Numbered from the stretch's first letter, positions 25,366 to 33,240 are shown. The stretch is DNA of 64,000 nt from Clostridia bacterium (GCA_017508425.1 JAFVYZ010000028.1:62001-126000); one strand, 5' to 3'. A program made the numbers and translations. Notes: generated from the sequence alone by a model not told the origin.

Positions 25366-26094
25366 TCAATCGCGGATAACCTTCCCATATTTTTTAATTA
25401 TAACTTCACTTATCTTATCTTCAAGCATAGCGGCGTGATCGTAATCTCGCCTCTCGTTCCATTCCTGCTTATCGTATCTTGACGCCAGTCCGCGATACTC
25501 CGCCCTTATCACTTCTTTTTGCGCTTCGGTCAGATAGCGAAGCGGAGTTTTGCGTATGGTGTCCACATCGCAGCCGAGCTCCTCGCCTCTTGCGCGCATT
25601 TCGGCATAGTAAGCGTCAAGCAGGGGCTTTTCGTCTGCGGGAGCGGTAAGGTCCAGGCTTTTGAGCGTTTCGTTGAGGCAACGTGTCATATAATCCAATG
25701 GGTCTTGCGAGAAAATGCACTCTACCGTGAAGCGGTCTGTGCGGCGGAGGATTTTTCTCGTGTCTCCATTTTTAATTTCTGGCGGGCAATAGGCAAATCT
25801 GCCGCTGTCCATAGCAAAATCACCGCGCTGACCATAGGGCATTTCTTCGTGCGTGCTTTCGTCTTTCAGAAGTGAGAGGAAAAACTCCTTCGCTTCTGGG
25901 CTGATCGCCACCTGATCGACACCGATAACGGAGGTCATTTTAACAAAATGGTCATATTCTAATGGGAATGTCATATGCTTTTTTCCCGCTACGGTGAAGG
26001 AGTGATAGTCGGGAAGATTTTGCTTCACGGAATCAAAAACGAGTATATCCTCGCCGTTTTCATCTTTGTCAAGATAAATTTTAATGTATATCAT
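25366..26094 (-). CDS. unknown protein, accessory module 2
   Basis: No family recognised. The 242-residue soluble protein starts MIYIKIYLDKDENGEDILVFDSV (beta-rich), has a middle part GQRGDFAMDSGRFAYCPPEIKNG, and a charged helical end (AEYRGLASRYDKQEWNERRDYDHAAMLEDKISE). AACGAAAGGGCTTAATT precedes the ATG. The gene shares its upstream block and its downstream 22-bp box with module 1, but the proteins show no obvious similarity to each other, as expected for cassettes with different cargo. Confidence 0.7.
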   Translation of the reverse strand: MIYIKIYLDKDENGEDILVFDSVKQNLPDYHSFTVAGKKHMTFPLEYDHFVKMTSVIGVDQVAISPEAKEFFLSLLKDESTHEEMPYGQRGDFAMDSGRFAYCPPEIKNGDTRKILRRTDRFTVECIFSQDPLDYMTRCLNETLKSLDLTAPADEKPLLDAYYAEMRARGEELGCDVDTIRKTPLRYLTEAQKEVIRAEYRGLASRYDKQEWNERRDYDHAAMLEDKISEVIIKKYGKVIRD

Positions 26095-26171
26095 AATTAA
26101 GCCCTTTCGTTTTGCTTACTAAACTGCTGTAAAATGAACTTTCGGGTTTTGCTTGAAAATCACTTTTGTCC
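26095..26171 (-). repeat. conserved upstream block of module 2
   Basis: Counterpart of the block at 25088-25165, ending at the identical 16-mer that reads GGACAAAAGTGATTTT on the minus strand. Array A begins 24 bp further upstream. Confidence 0.7.
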
Positions 26172-26194
26172 CTTATTTGGTTCGCTTCGCTCAC

Positions 26195-26423
26195 GCGATA
26201 TGCACCTTCGGTGCGCGATATACTTGTTATACAAGCGCGATATTATTCTGCTACGCAGAATAGCGATATGTTCGTGAAACGAAATATGTTTCGTTTCACG
26301 AACGTGGAGGAAAGCACGCGAGTATAAATCCTCACGCCGCGCAGTTCGCGGCATATCGCTTGCCGTAAGGCAAATATCGCAAGCTGTGCTTATATCGCAA
26401 ATCCCGTGAGGGATTTATATCGC
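26195..26423. repeat. hairpin array A with nested GCGATAT / ATATCGC pairs
   Basis: Four GCGATAT (26195, 26215, 26237, 26263) stand left of a centre and four ATATCGC (26353, 26374, 26392, 26417) right of it. Between successive copies lie hairpins with unlike stems: GCACC/GGTGC, CTTGT/ACAAG, TATTCTGC/GCAGAATA on the left; TTGCC/GGCAA, AAGC/GCTT, AAATCCC/GGGATTT on the right. The centre has a perfect 15-base hairpin (26270-26303, arm GTTCGTGAAACGAAA, loop TATG), a bulged stem GTGGAGGA/TCCTCAC and GCCGCG/CGCGGC. The outer words can pair in nested order, giving a trunk with paired side arms. No open reading frame of interest lies in it. It may act as folded RNA or as folded single-stranded DNA; it is immediately downstream of rlmD. 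Confidence 0.8.
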
Positions 26424-26455
26424 TTTAGTTTGTCTGCTTTGTCAGACAAACTAAA
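26424..26455 (-). terminator. hairpin overlapping the rlmD stop
   Basis: TTTAGTTTGTCTG pairs with CAGACAAACTAAA over a 6-base loop. The stem includes the last codons and the stop of rlmD. No long T-run follows, so termination is uncertain; it may equally be the last arm of array A. Confidence 0.5.
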
Positions 26456-27801
26456 CTTTCCACATGTCCCGTACGCGGGAAAAGATCCACCGGCGTAACG
26501 GTGCCGATCTTGTAGCCGAGCTCCTTTAAAATCGCGCAGTCGCGCGCGAGGGTATCGGGGCCGCAGGAAACATAGACAATGCGCGGCACCTCACGCCTCG
26601 CGAGGAACTCAAGCAAGGCACGGTCGCATCCCTTACGGGGTGGGTCAAGAACAACGACGTCGGGGTAAAGCGTGCCGCGCTCCTGCTCTGCCGCGGCAAG
26701 CAGCCCCTCGGTATTGGCGGCATCACCGCAGTAAAACTGCGCATTTTTTACCCCGTTTAAGGATTTATTGACGTTGGCACATGTAATGGCATCGGGGACG
26801 ATCTCAATGCCGATCAGCTCCCCTGCGCGCTCCGCCATCGAAAGCCCGATACTGCCTGCGCCGCAATATAGATCCAGCAAAAGCCCCTTGCCGTCCAGCC
26901 CCGTTCGCTCGGCGGCAAGGCCGTAAAGGAGCTCGGCGGCATCGTGATTGACCTGATAAAAGGAGGCGGGCATGATGCGAAGCCTTTTGCCGCACAGAAC
27001 ATCCTCAATGTACGGATTTCCGTATAACGTGTGATACTTTTCGCCCAAAACCACGTTGGTGCGCTTGGTGTTTTCACTCAGCACCACCGACGTCACCTGA
27101 GGGAATTTTTCGATCAGCTTCCCCACAAATTCAAGAGCATGGGGCAATTCTCTGCCATTCAGAACGGGGCAAACCATCAGCTCGCCCGTGTTTTTGCCCT
27201 CGCGCAGGTAAAGATGGCGCAAAAGCCCCTTTCCACTTTCCTCATCGTAGGCGGCCACGCCCTTTTGTGTGTAAAATTCGCAGAAAAAGCGCAGGATCTC
27301 GCCAAACACGGGCGGTTGGAGTGCACACTCGCTTGCCGCCACCACGCGGTGCGTTTTTTGTGCGTAAAAGCCACCGTAAAGCCCGTTTTTTCCCTCCGTT
27401 ATGGGGTATTCTGCCTTATTGCGGTACCCCTTCGTTTGCCCCGTCGTCTGCACGGGCTCCACCACGACGTCAGCAAGCCTTGCTTTTCTAAAGCATTGGC
27501 GCACATACTCCTGCTTGAGCTCAAGCTCGCGTCGATAGGTAAGATGGCGGTACACGCACCCACCGCAGGAAAGCGGCGCACCACAAAAGCCTTCCTCCCG
27601 ATCGGGCGAGGGCGTGACCGTTTGCAAAAGGCGACCTACGGCAAAGGTCTTATTGACTTTAATGATCTCAACCGTCACACGATCGCCGGCGACCGCGCCC
27701 GCGACAAACACGGCGCACCCGTCTGGGGCGCGGCCAACGCCGCGCCCCAGATTATTCAGATCGTGAATATCGAGCGTCAGCTGCTGATTTTTTTGAAGCA
27801 T
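26425..27801 (-). CDS. rlmD: 23S rRNA (uracil-5-)-methyltransferase RlmD/RumA family
   Basis: Methylates a uracil in 23S rRNA (or, in some relatives, tRNA) with SAM. The N-terminal TRAM domain has LNNLGRGVGRAPDGCAVFVAGAVAGDRV; the 4Fe-4S site CGAPLSCGGCVYRHL is near residue 73; the SAM site is LLLDLYCGAGSIGLSMAERAGELIGIE; VVLDPPRKGCDRALL and IVYVSCGPDTLARD hold the catalytic Asp-Pro-Pro and Cys. Length 458 is normal. The last residues CLTKQTN are coded inside a palindrome that abuts array A, so the 3' end may have been shaped by insertion of the island. Confidence 0.93.
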   Translation of the reverse strand: MLQKNQQLTLDIHDLNNLGRGVGRAPDGCAVFVAGAVAGDRVTVEIIKVNKTFAVGRLLQTVTPSPDREEGFCGAPLSCGGCVYRHLTYRRELELKQEYVRQCFRKARLADVVVEPVQTTGQTKGYRNKAEYPITEGKNGLYGGFYAQKTHRVVAASECALQPPVFGEILRFFCEFYTQKGVAAYDEESGKGLLRHLYLREGKNTGELMVCPVLNGRELPHALEFVGKLIEKFPQVTSVVLSENTKRTNVVLGEKYHTLYGNPYIEDVLCGKRLRIMPASFYQVNHDAAELLYGLAAERTGLDGKGLLLDLYCGAGSIGLSMAERAGELIGIEIVPDAITCANVNKSLNGVKNAQFYCGDAANTEGLLAAAEQERGTLYPDVVVLDPPRKGCDRALLEFLARREVPRIVYVSCGPDTLARDCAILKELGYKIGTVTPVDLFPRTGHVESLVCLTKQTN

Positions 27802-27831
27802 TTTTACACCCGTTCCCTATCCTTTTGGCTT

Positions 27832-28497
27832 TTAGATATAAAACTCCTCGCCCGTTTCAAGGCAAAGGCAAGCAAGCGCGCCGCCGTCCTTTGCGCCGCA
27901 ATCGATGCGAATGAGGTTGCCCTCTCGCTCGATCTTACCGCTTGTCGTGGGTACGTGCCCCACGATCACCACGCGATCGTCGTAATATTTTTCACTTTCG
28001 GGCACAGCAAAGAAGTCCTCGGGCTCGTACTCGTCAAGCTCCTTGTCGGCATCGAAACCGCAAATGCCTGCGTGCACCAGCACAAAAGCCTTGCCACCCG
28101 CCTCAACCTCCTCGTAAAGCGAGAAGTCCGAGAGGTAATCAAGCAGCCCCTCGCGCATATCCTCATTGAGCGCGCGGAAGCCCTCTAAAGTCGCGGCACC
28201 GCCGTCGGCGGCCCACGCCGTCATCTCTGCGGCAAAGTCAGCCTCGGGCATGCTGCCGCTTTTCAGCATTTTGTCAAAACCCGAAAGCATACGAAGTGCC
28301 AAAAAATCATGCTCGCCCGCCACGGGGTACACGTTCTCGGCCATACTGAGCTCGGTGAGGAGTGCCACGGCATCGCTACCGTAGTCGGCTGTGTCACCGA
28401 GTACATACAAAATATCCTTCTTGGAAAAACGGATCTTGTCAAGCAATGCCTTGTATTTATCCAGCTCACCGTGCAAATTAGCGACTACGTAAGTCAT
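27832..28497 (-). CDS. degenerate PPP-type metallophosphoesterase
   Basis: A 221-residue protein with the calcineurin-like order of motifs, but two metal ligands are changed. MTYVVANLHGELDKY has NLH in place of DxH, LGDTADYGSDA is GDxxDRG with Tyr for Arg, and VAGEHDFLA has GEHD in place of GNHD. LVHAGICGFDAD and IVGHVPTTSGK are intact. It may have altered metal use or be a binding protein. Genes on both sides (Nif3, rlmD) follow within 30 bp in the same direction, so it is expressed with them. Confidence 0.75.
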   Translation of the reverse strand: MTYVVANLHGELDKYKALLDKIRFSKKDILYVLGDTADYGSDAVALLTELSMAENVYPVAGEHDFLALRMLSGFDKMLKSGSMPEADFAAEMTAWAADGGAATLEGFRALNEDMREGLLDYLSDFSLYEEVEAGGKAFVLVHAGICGFDADKELDEYEPEDFFAVPESEKYYDDRVVIVGHVPTTSGKIEREGNLIRIDCGAKDGGALACLCLETGEEFYI

Positions 28498-28511
28498 AAC
28501 GGTCTCCTTTT

Positions 28512-29279
28512 TTAAAATGTTTGTAAGGTTTTGGTGGGGTACATTTCCACTGCAGCGTTGGGAATCGCCTCACGCACCAATGCGGCAAGATACGCACATA
28601 CGGGGAATTCCGTTGCGTAATGCCCGGCCTCGATCGCGAGAAGCCCCTCCTCGGGGGCATCCAGCATACGGTGATAGCCAATGCGGCCCGAAAGGAACAA
28701 GTCCGCACCCGCCGCCTTAGCGGCACCGAGGAAATCCGCACCCTCGCCACCGCACACGGCAATTTTTTGCACCCGTCCCTGCCCTGCGAGCACCACTGCG
28801 GGTGCACCCAGCACCACCTTGACATGACGCGCAAAGTCTGCCGCATCAACGGGCGCCTTCAGCATACCGATCCTGCCGCAGGGTACCTCGCCCTCGGGGG
28901 CAAAGGGTACCACATCCGAAAGCCCTAGCGCCGCGGCCAAAATATCGTTTACGCCGCCGCTTGCGGCATCCAGGCGCGTGTGGAAGGAGACCGCCGCCAC
29001 ACCGTTCACAGCCAGCTTTAAAAGCTTCGAGGGCACCGTCCCTACAGGCACCAGTGCCTTAATGCCGCGAAACAAGAGCGGATGGTGCGTCAAAAGCAGG
29101 TCAAATCCACCCTCTACGGCATACTCGACCGCATCACTCGTGGCATCCAATGCGACCAGCACGCGCCGCACCTCGCGTGTGGGCTCGGGCAGGCAGCAAA
29201 GCCCGTCATTATCCCATTCGGCCGAGAGCGCGCGGGGCAGCTTATCCTCTAAAAAACAATATAATTCCTGTACCGTCAT
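28512..29279 (-). CDS. Nif3-like dinuclear metal protein (DUF34)
   Basis: A 255-residue member of the NIF3/YqfO family, some of which are GTP cyclohydrolase I type 2-like. LLTHHPLLF has the two metal histidines, VSFHTRLDAASGGVND the next His/Asp, and EAGHYATEFPV the C-terminal His and Glu. The usual GD before YH near residue 210 is SGRIGYH here. The ATG after AAAAGGAGAAAAAAGTG is used; the longer frame runs into the upstream terminator. Confidence 0.88.
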   Translation of the reverse strand: MTVQELYCFLEDKLPRALSAEWDNDGLCCLPEPTREVRRVLVALDATSDAVEYAVEGGFDLLLTHHPLLFRGIKALVPVGTVPSKLLKLAVNGVAAVSFHTRLDAASGGVNDILAAALGLSDVVPFAPEGEVPCGRIGMLKAPVDAADFARHVKVVLGAPAVVLAGQGRVQKIAVCGGEGADFLGAAKAAGADLFLSGRIGYHRMLDAPEEGLLAIEAGHYATEFPVCAYLAALVREAIPNAAVEMYPTKTLQTF

Positions 29280-29303
29280 CACTTTTTTCTCCTTTTTGTT
29301 GAA

Positions 29304-29334
29304 AAGGGCGCGCTCGCGTGGCGAGCGCGCCCTT
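29304..29334 (-). terminator. terminator after the DUF1858 gene
   Basis: AAGGGCGCGCTCGC and GCGAGCGCGCCCTT, perfect 14-base arms, TTTTCAACAAAAA after it on the minus strand. Very stable. Confidence 0.75.
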
Positions 29335-29357
29335 GCCGTAGAGCTCAAAGCAAGCTC

Positions 29358-29558
29358 TTATTGTGCCGACAAAAACTCATTCAGCTTTTTCACCAGCGCA
29401 TCGGCATCCGTACCGTGCACCATGCAAGCATCTCCGATGCTCTCCCCGCGTGCGGAGGGGCAGCCAAGACAATGCATGCCGATCTCGAAAAAGAATTGTG
29501 CCGTAGCGGGGTTGAAATCAAGAACCTCGCCGATGATGCTTTCCTTCGTAACGATCAT
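29358..29558 (-). CDS. DUF1858 / TIGR03980-type disulfide protein
   Basis: A 66-residue protein: MIVTKESIIGEVLDFNPATAQFFFEIGMHCLGCPSARGESIGDAC. The HCLGCPSA motif and later Cys are the mark of the small proteins linked to the hybrid-cluster protein, with a likely redox-active CxxC pair. A promoter with both consensus hexamers lies just upstream and AAAGGAGG precedes the ATG; the longer frame would include that promoter, so the short start is right. Confidence 0.9.
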   Translation of the reverse strand: MIVTKESIIGEVLDFNPATAQFFFEIGMHCLGCPSARGESIGDACMVHGTDADALVKKLNEFLSAQ

Positions 29559-29588
29559 TGCGAAAACCTCCTTTTTATTGCTGATTTT

Positions 29589-29617
29589 ATTATATCCCTT
29601 TTTCGGGAGTTTGTCAA
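29589..29617 (-). promoter_or_regulatory. sigma-A promoter of the DUF1858 gene
   Basis: TTGACA, 17 bases, TATAAT: exact consensus on the minus strand, 30 bp before the ATG. Confidence 0.9.
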
Positions 29618-29694
29618 CGGAAAACGCAATTTTATTCATGGTAAAATCCGCAAAAATAAGGGCCTTAATTAGACATTTCGAAAAAATTGTACAC

Positions 29695-29723
29695 TTGTAT
29701 TTTTAAAACTTTTATGTTATACT
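29695..29723 (+). promoter_or_regulatory. sigma-A promoter of plsY
   Basis: TTGTAT, 17 bases, TATACT, 40 bp before the ATG. Confidence 0.75.
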
Positions 29724-29762
29724 AATACTATCAATTACTTTTCTTTGCAAGAGGTATGTGTT

Positions 29763-30482
29763 ATGGCCTGGAAAATCATTATTACCATACTGATCAGTTA
29801 CCTTGTCGGCAACATCAACCCCTCCTACATTTTCGGACTTATTAAGGGTGTTGACATCCGCCGCCAGGGCTCGGGTAACGCAGGGGCCTCCAATGCCACG
29901 GTTTTGTTCGGCAAATGGATCGGCATTTTCAGTGCCCTTTTTGACATTGCCAAATCCTATCTCGTGATGCTCATCTTCCCCCTTATCTTCAAGGACGTCC
30001 CCTTTATTGCCGAGTGTGCGGGCGTGGCCGCCATCATCGGTCACATCTTCCCCGTGTTGATGAATTTCAAGGGCGGCAAGGGCCTTGCCTCTCTTGGCGG
30101 CTTGCTGCTGGCTATGGATGCACGCCTGTTTCTCATCCTGCTCGCCGCCGAGATCGTGCTGCTGCTCTTGGTGAACTTCATTTGCATCGTGCCCATTACG
30201 GCATCGATCCTCATCCCGATCCTTTACGGTGTCTTGGGCTCCGACGGCCTCGGTTGGCTTTGGAACGCCGACGGCGGCTGGTGGGGAGCAGCCATCATTT
30301 CGATCGCCTCGCTGGTGATGCTGTGGCGGCACCGTGAAAACGTAGTCCGCATTGCCAAAGGCAAAGAAATGCACTTCAGCTACATTTGGATGAATGCCGA
30401 GGATCGCAAAAAGGAGCTTATCCGCATCGGAAAATACCAAGAAAAAGAGGAGCTTTCCGAAAAGCTGGAACTGAACGTATAA
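29763..30482 (+). CDS. plsY: acyl-phosphate glycerol-3-phosphate acyltransferase
   Basis: First acylation in phospholipid synthesis, from acyl-phosphate. The multi-pass protein has the family motifs YLVGNINPSYIFG (motif 1), RRQGSGNAGASNA (motif 2) and GHIFPVLMNFKGGKGLA (motif 3), and about seven hydrophobic segments. At 239 residues it has a charged C-terminal extension of about 35 residues beyond the usual end. The ATG after AGAGG is preferred to one six codons upstream. Confidence 0.93.
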   Translation: MAWKIIITILISYLVGNINPSYIFGLIKGVDIRRQGSGNAGASNATVLFGKWIGIFSALFDIAKSYLVMLIFPLIFKDVPFIAECAGVAAIIGHIFPVLMNFKGGKGLASLGGLLLAMDARLFLILLAAEIVLLLLVNFICIVPITASILIPILYGVLGSDGLGWLWNADGGWWGAAIISIASLVMLWRHRENVVRIAKGKEMHFSYIWMNAEDRKKELIRIGKYQEKEELSEKLELNV

Positions 30483-30487
30483 AAAAG

Positions 30488-30543
30488 AACGCCGTGTTTA
30501 AAAGCGAATGCTCTGATAGAGCATCACGCACAAGCACGGCGTT
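30488..30543 (+). terminator. branched terminator after plsY
   Basis: AACGCCGTG/CACGGCGTT outer stem enclosing ATGCTCT-GAT-AGAGCAT, followed by TTTT. The outer stem has the same GAACGCCGTG core as the hairpin at 990-1025. Confidence 0.7.
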
Positions 30544-30714
30544 TTTTGCGCCTGTGCACCGACGCCTTCGGCAAACAGAGCCAAACAAAACAAAAACGAT
30601 TTTTTGACACTACTCGTTTACAAAAACGCCGTTTTTTTACAAAATAAAATCGCGTTCGGGAGTTTTTTTCTTTTTTTGCAACCGAGAGTTGCATATTTTT
30701 CCGTCAAAAGTTGC

Positions 30715-30743
30715 TTGATTTTATAAAACTGTTTTGCTATAAT
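30715..30743 (+). promoter_or_regulatory. sigma-A promoter of the HTH-mutase gene
   Basis: TTGATT, 17 bases, TATAAT, 30 bp before the ATG. The rest of the 290-bp gap holds the plsY terminator and T-rich sequence without other signals. Confidence 0.8.
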
Positions 30744-30773
30744 GAACTTATCACGATTACAAAAGAGGTATTT

Positions 30774-32381
30774 ATGACGATTGGAGAAAAAATCGCGAAA
30801 CTGCGCGCGGGGGCAAACCTGTCCCAAGAGCAGCTGGCCGAGGCTCTCTCGGTTTCAAGACAATCCATTTCAAAATGGGAGATGGATCAAGCCACTCCGC
30901 AATGTGAAAAAATCGTACAGTTGGCCGAATACTTTAACGTCACCACCGACGAGCTTCTCCACGAGGGGGTGTCCGTCAAGCCCAAAAATGCCGCACACCG
31001 CGGCGGATATTTTGACACCGACGGCTTTCGCGGCGAGGCGGGCGTAGGCTTGACCTCTATGGATGCCTATAAGGTCGGTCGCATTCTCGGTTGGTACTAT
31101 ACCGGCAAGCAAAGCCGCCCGGGCTGCAAGGCCCGCATCGTCGTCGGCAAGGATACCCGACGCTCCAGCTACATGATCGAATATTCGATCGTGGCCGGCA
31201 TCACCGCCTCGGGGGCCGATGCGTATATGCTGCACGTGACCACCACACCAAGCGTATCGTACGTGACCCGATGTGATGAGTTTGACTGCGGCATTATGAT
31301 CACCGCCTCGCACAACCCTTACTACGACAACGGCATCAAGATCGTCAACCGCTTTGGAGAAAAGCTGGATGACGAGACCACCGCTTTGATCGAAGCCTAC
31401 CTCGACGGCAACTTGGCCGCCCTTGGCATTTCAAGCAGCGATCTGCCCTTTGCCACAAGACAAAAGATCGGCTGCATCGTGGATTACGCATCGGGGCGAA
31501 ACCGCTATATGGCCTATCTCATTTCCCTGGCCTCACATTCCTACAAAAATTTGAAGGTCGGTCTTGACTGCGCCAACGGTGCCTCCTGGGCGATCGCACG
31601 CTCGGTGTTCAGTGCCCTCGGTGCCCAAACCTTTGTCATCGGAGCCGAGCCCAACGGCCTGAACGTCAATGAGGGATGCGGCTCTACGCACATCGAGGCC
31701 CTGTGCCACCTCGTCAAAGAAAACCATTTGGACATCGGATTTGCCTTTGACGGCGATGCTGACCGCTGCATTGCGGTTGACGAAAACGGCAACATTGTTG
31801 ACGGCGACAAGATTTTGTTTGTGCTTGCCCGTCGCCTCTTGTCGCGCGGCATGCTTAAGGGAAACACCGTGGTCGCCACTGTGATGTCCAACAGCGGTCT
31901 TGCAGAGTCGCTTGAGCACGAGGGCATCCGATGTGTACAAACGGCTGTCGGAGATCGCTTTGTGTACGAGCGCATGCAGGAAAACAACTATGCGCTCGGA
32001 GGCGAAAGCTCCGGTCACATTATTTTGAAGAAATACGCCACAACGGGCGACGGGCTCCTGACCGCCATTATGCTGACGGAGGAGGTCTGCGACAACAAAA
32101 CGCCGCTGTCACGCCTGAGCGCGCCCGTGACGCTTTATCCGCAGCTTCTCAAAAACGTCCGCGTAAAGGACAAAGACGCGGCCATTGAGGACCCGGCCGT
32201 TTTAAAGGAGGTCGAGCGCGTCGAACGGCTCATCGGCGGAAAGGGGCGCGTGCTCCTGCGTCGTAGCGGTACCGAGCCCGTCATTCGCATTATGACCGAG
32301 GCCGGCACCGAAGAAAAATGCCGCGCGTATGCCGATATGATCGCAACCGTGTTGAACGCGCGCGGACACAGTGTGGAATAA
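30774..32381 (+). CDS. glmM: XRE-type HTH fused to phosphoglucosamine mutase
   Basis: Residues 1-65 are a full XRE helix-turn-helix domain: MTIGEKIAKLRAGANLSQEQ, then LAEALSVSRQSISKWE and PQCEKIVQLAEYFNVTTDELL. From about 78 a complete mutase follows: FDTDGFRGEAG, GIMITASHNPYYDNGIK with the phosphoserine, FAFDGDADRCIAVDE for the metal, GGESSGHII for sugar contact, and LLRRSGTEPVIRIM for phosphate. Mutase landmarks are those of GlmM, which turns GlcN-6-P into GlcN-1-P for the cell wall. The join HEGVSVKPKNAAHRGG is in one frame with no repeat or stop. The ATG after AAAAGAGG fits. The fusion suggests either DNA binding coupled to sugar-phosphate level or another regulatory use. Confidence 0.88.
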   Translation: MTIGEKIAKLRAGANLSQEQLAEALSVSRQSISKWEMDQATPQCEKIVQLAEYFNVTTDELLHEGVSVKPKNAAHRGGYFDTDGFRGEAGVGLTSMDAYKVGRILGWYYTGKQSRPGCKARIVVGKDTRRSSYMIEYSIVAGITASGADAYMLHVTTTPSVSYVTRCDEFDCGIMITASHNPYYDNGIKIVNRFGEKLDDETTALIEAYLDGNLAALGISSSDLPFATRQKIGCIVDYASGRNRYMAYLISLASHSYKNLKVGLDCANGASWAIARSVFSALGAQTFVIGAEPNGLNVNEGCGSTHIEALCHLVKENHLDIGFAFDGDADRCIAVDENGNIVDGDKILFVLARRLLSRGMLKGNTVVATVMSNSGLAESLEHEGIRCVQTAVGDRFVYERMQENNYALGGESSGHIILKKYATTGDGLLTAIMLTEEVCDNKTPLSRLSAPVTLYPQLLKNVRVKDKDAAIEDPAVLKEVERVERLIGGKGRVLLRRSGTEPVIRIMTEAGTEEKCRAYADMIATVLNARGHSVE

Positions 32382-32384
32382 CCA

Positions 32385-32416
32385 AAAAGGAACAGGCGCT
32401 TTCGCCTGTTCCTTTT
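32385..32416. terminator. bidirectional terminator
   Basis: AAAAGGAACAGGCG-CTTT-CGCCTGTTCCTTTT, 14-base arms with A and T ends, between convergent genes. Confidence 0.85.
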
Positions 32417-32454
32417 CTATTTGACGCATCCGTAAAGACTTACGGGCAGGCCCA

Positions 32455-33240
32455 TTACCCAAGCATAACGTCAAGAAGCATCATTGCAGCAAACCCAAGA
32501 ATGATGCCTGCGGTCGCAAAATACGAGGACGTTTCTCGTTCTTTTTGACATTCGGGCACCAATTCGTGCACGACAACCAGGATCATAGTCCCTGCAGCAA
32601 AGGAGAGTGCGTAGGGCAAAAAGGCCTCCACGTACACCACAAGCCACGCCCCGAGGAGCCCCGCAACAGGCTCCACCATCCCCGACGCCTGGCCCAGAAA
32701 AAAGCTTTTCCTGCGCGAGCATCCATCGCGGCGCAGCGGCACCGACACCGCCGCCCCTTCGGGGAAATTTTGGAGCCCGATCCCCACGGCAATGCTGATG
32801 GCTCCCATCAACATCTCGGCGTCAAACCCGGTGCCCAGGGCGCCGAACGCCACGCCCACCGCAAGCCCCTCGGGGATGTTGTGCAACGTGATCGAGAGCA
32901 TCAGCATTCGGGTGCGCCCCTGCACTCCGCTCCCATCTGTGCGAGATGACAATCGCCCCACCACCTTATCACACACCCCAACGAAAAGAGCCCCCAATAA
33001 AAAGCCGAGCGTTGCCACAAGATACGGCGGCAAGCGCGAGGATACCTGTGCCCGTTCGATCGCCGGCTGCAAAAGTGACCAAAAGCTGGCCGCGATCATC
33101 ACCCCCGCAGCAAAGCCGAGCATCATATCCAGCACTCGCCTTGAGGGAGATTTGAAAAAAACGACCGTTGCAGCACCAAGGGCCGTGACAAGCCACGTAC
33201 CAAGGGTGGCGACGATCGCCATACCAATCAAAGAATTCAT
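32455..33240 (-). CDS. ZIP family metal transporter
   Basis: A 261-residue membrane protein with about eight helices. SITLHNIPEGLAVGVAFGAL and GIGLQNFPEGAAVSVPL are the two ZIP metal-site helices (HNxPEG and NxPEG), and VVVHELVPE is the third conserved helix. It is of the ZupT/GufA group and likely carries zinc or another divalent metal. The ATG after GGAGGTGTAAA is used, not the upstream frame. The stretch between helices 3 and 4 is only moderately charged. Confidence 0.9.
   Translation of the reverse strand: MNSLIGMAIVATLGTWLVTALGAATVVFFKSPSRRVLDMMLGFAAGVMIAASFWSLLQPAIERAQVSSRLPPYLVATLGFLLGALFVGVCDKVVGRLSSRTDGSGVQGRTRMLMLSITLHNIPEGLAVGVAFGALGTGFDAEMLMGAISIAVGIGLQNFPEGAAVSVPLRRDGCSRRKSFFLGQASGMVEPVAGLLGAWLVVYVEAFLPYALSFAAGTMILVVVHELVPECQKERETSSYFATAGIILGFAAMMLLDVMLG

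Noticed and set aside
26195..26423. Hairpin array read as a CRISPR
   Set aside because: The repeated words are only 7 bases, they occur in inverse sense on the two sides, and the parts between are hairpins of uneven size, not unique spacers. No cas gene is near.
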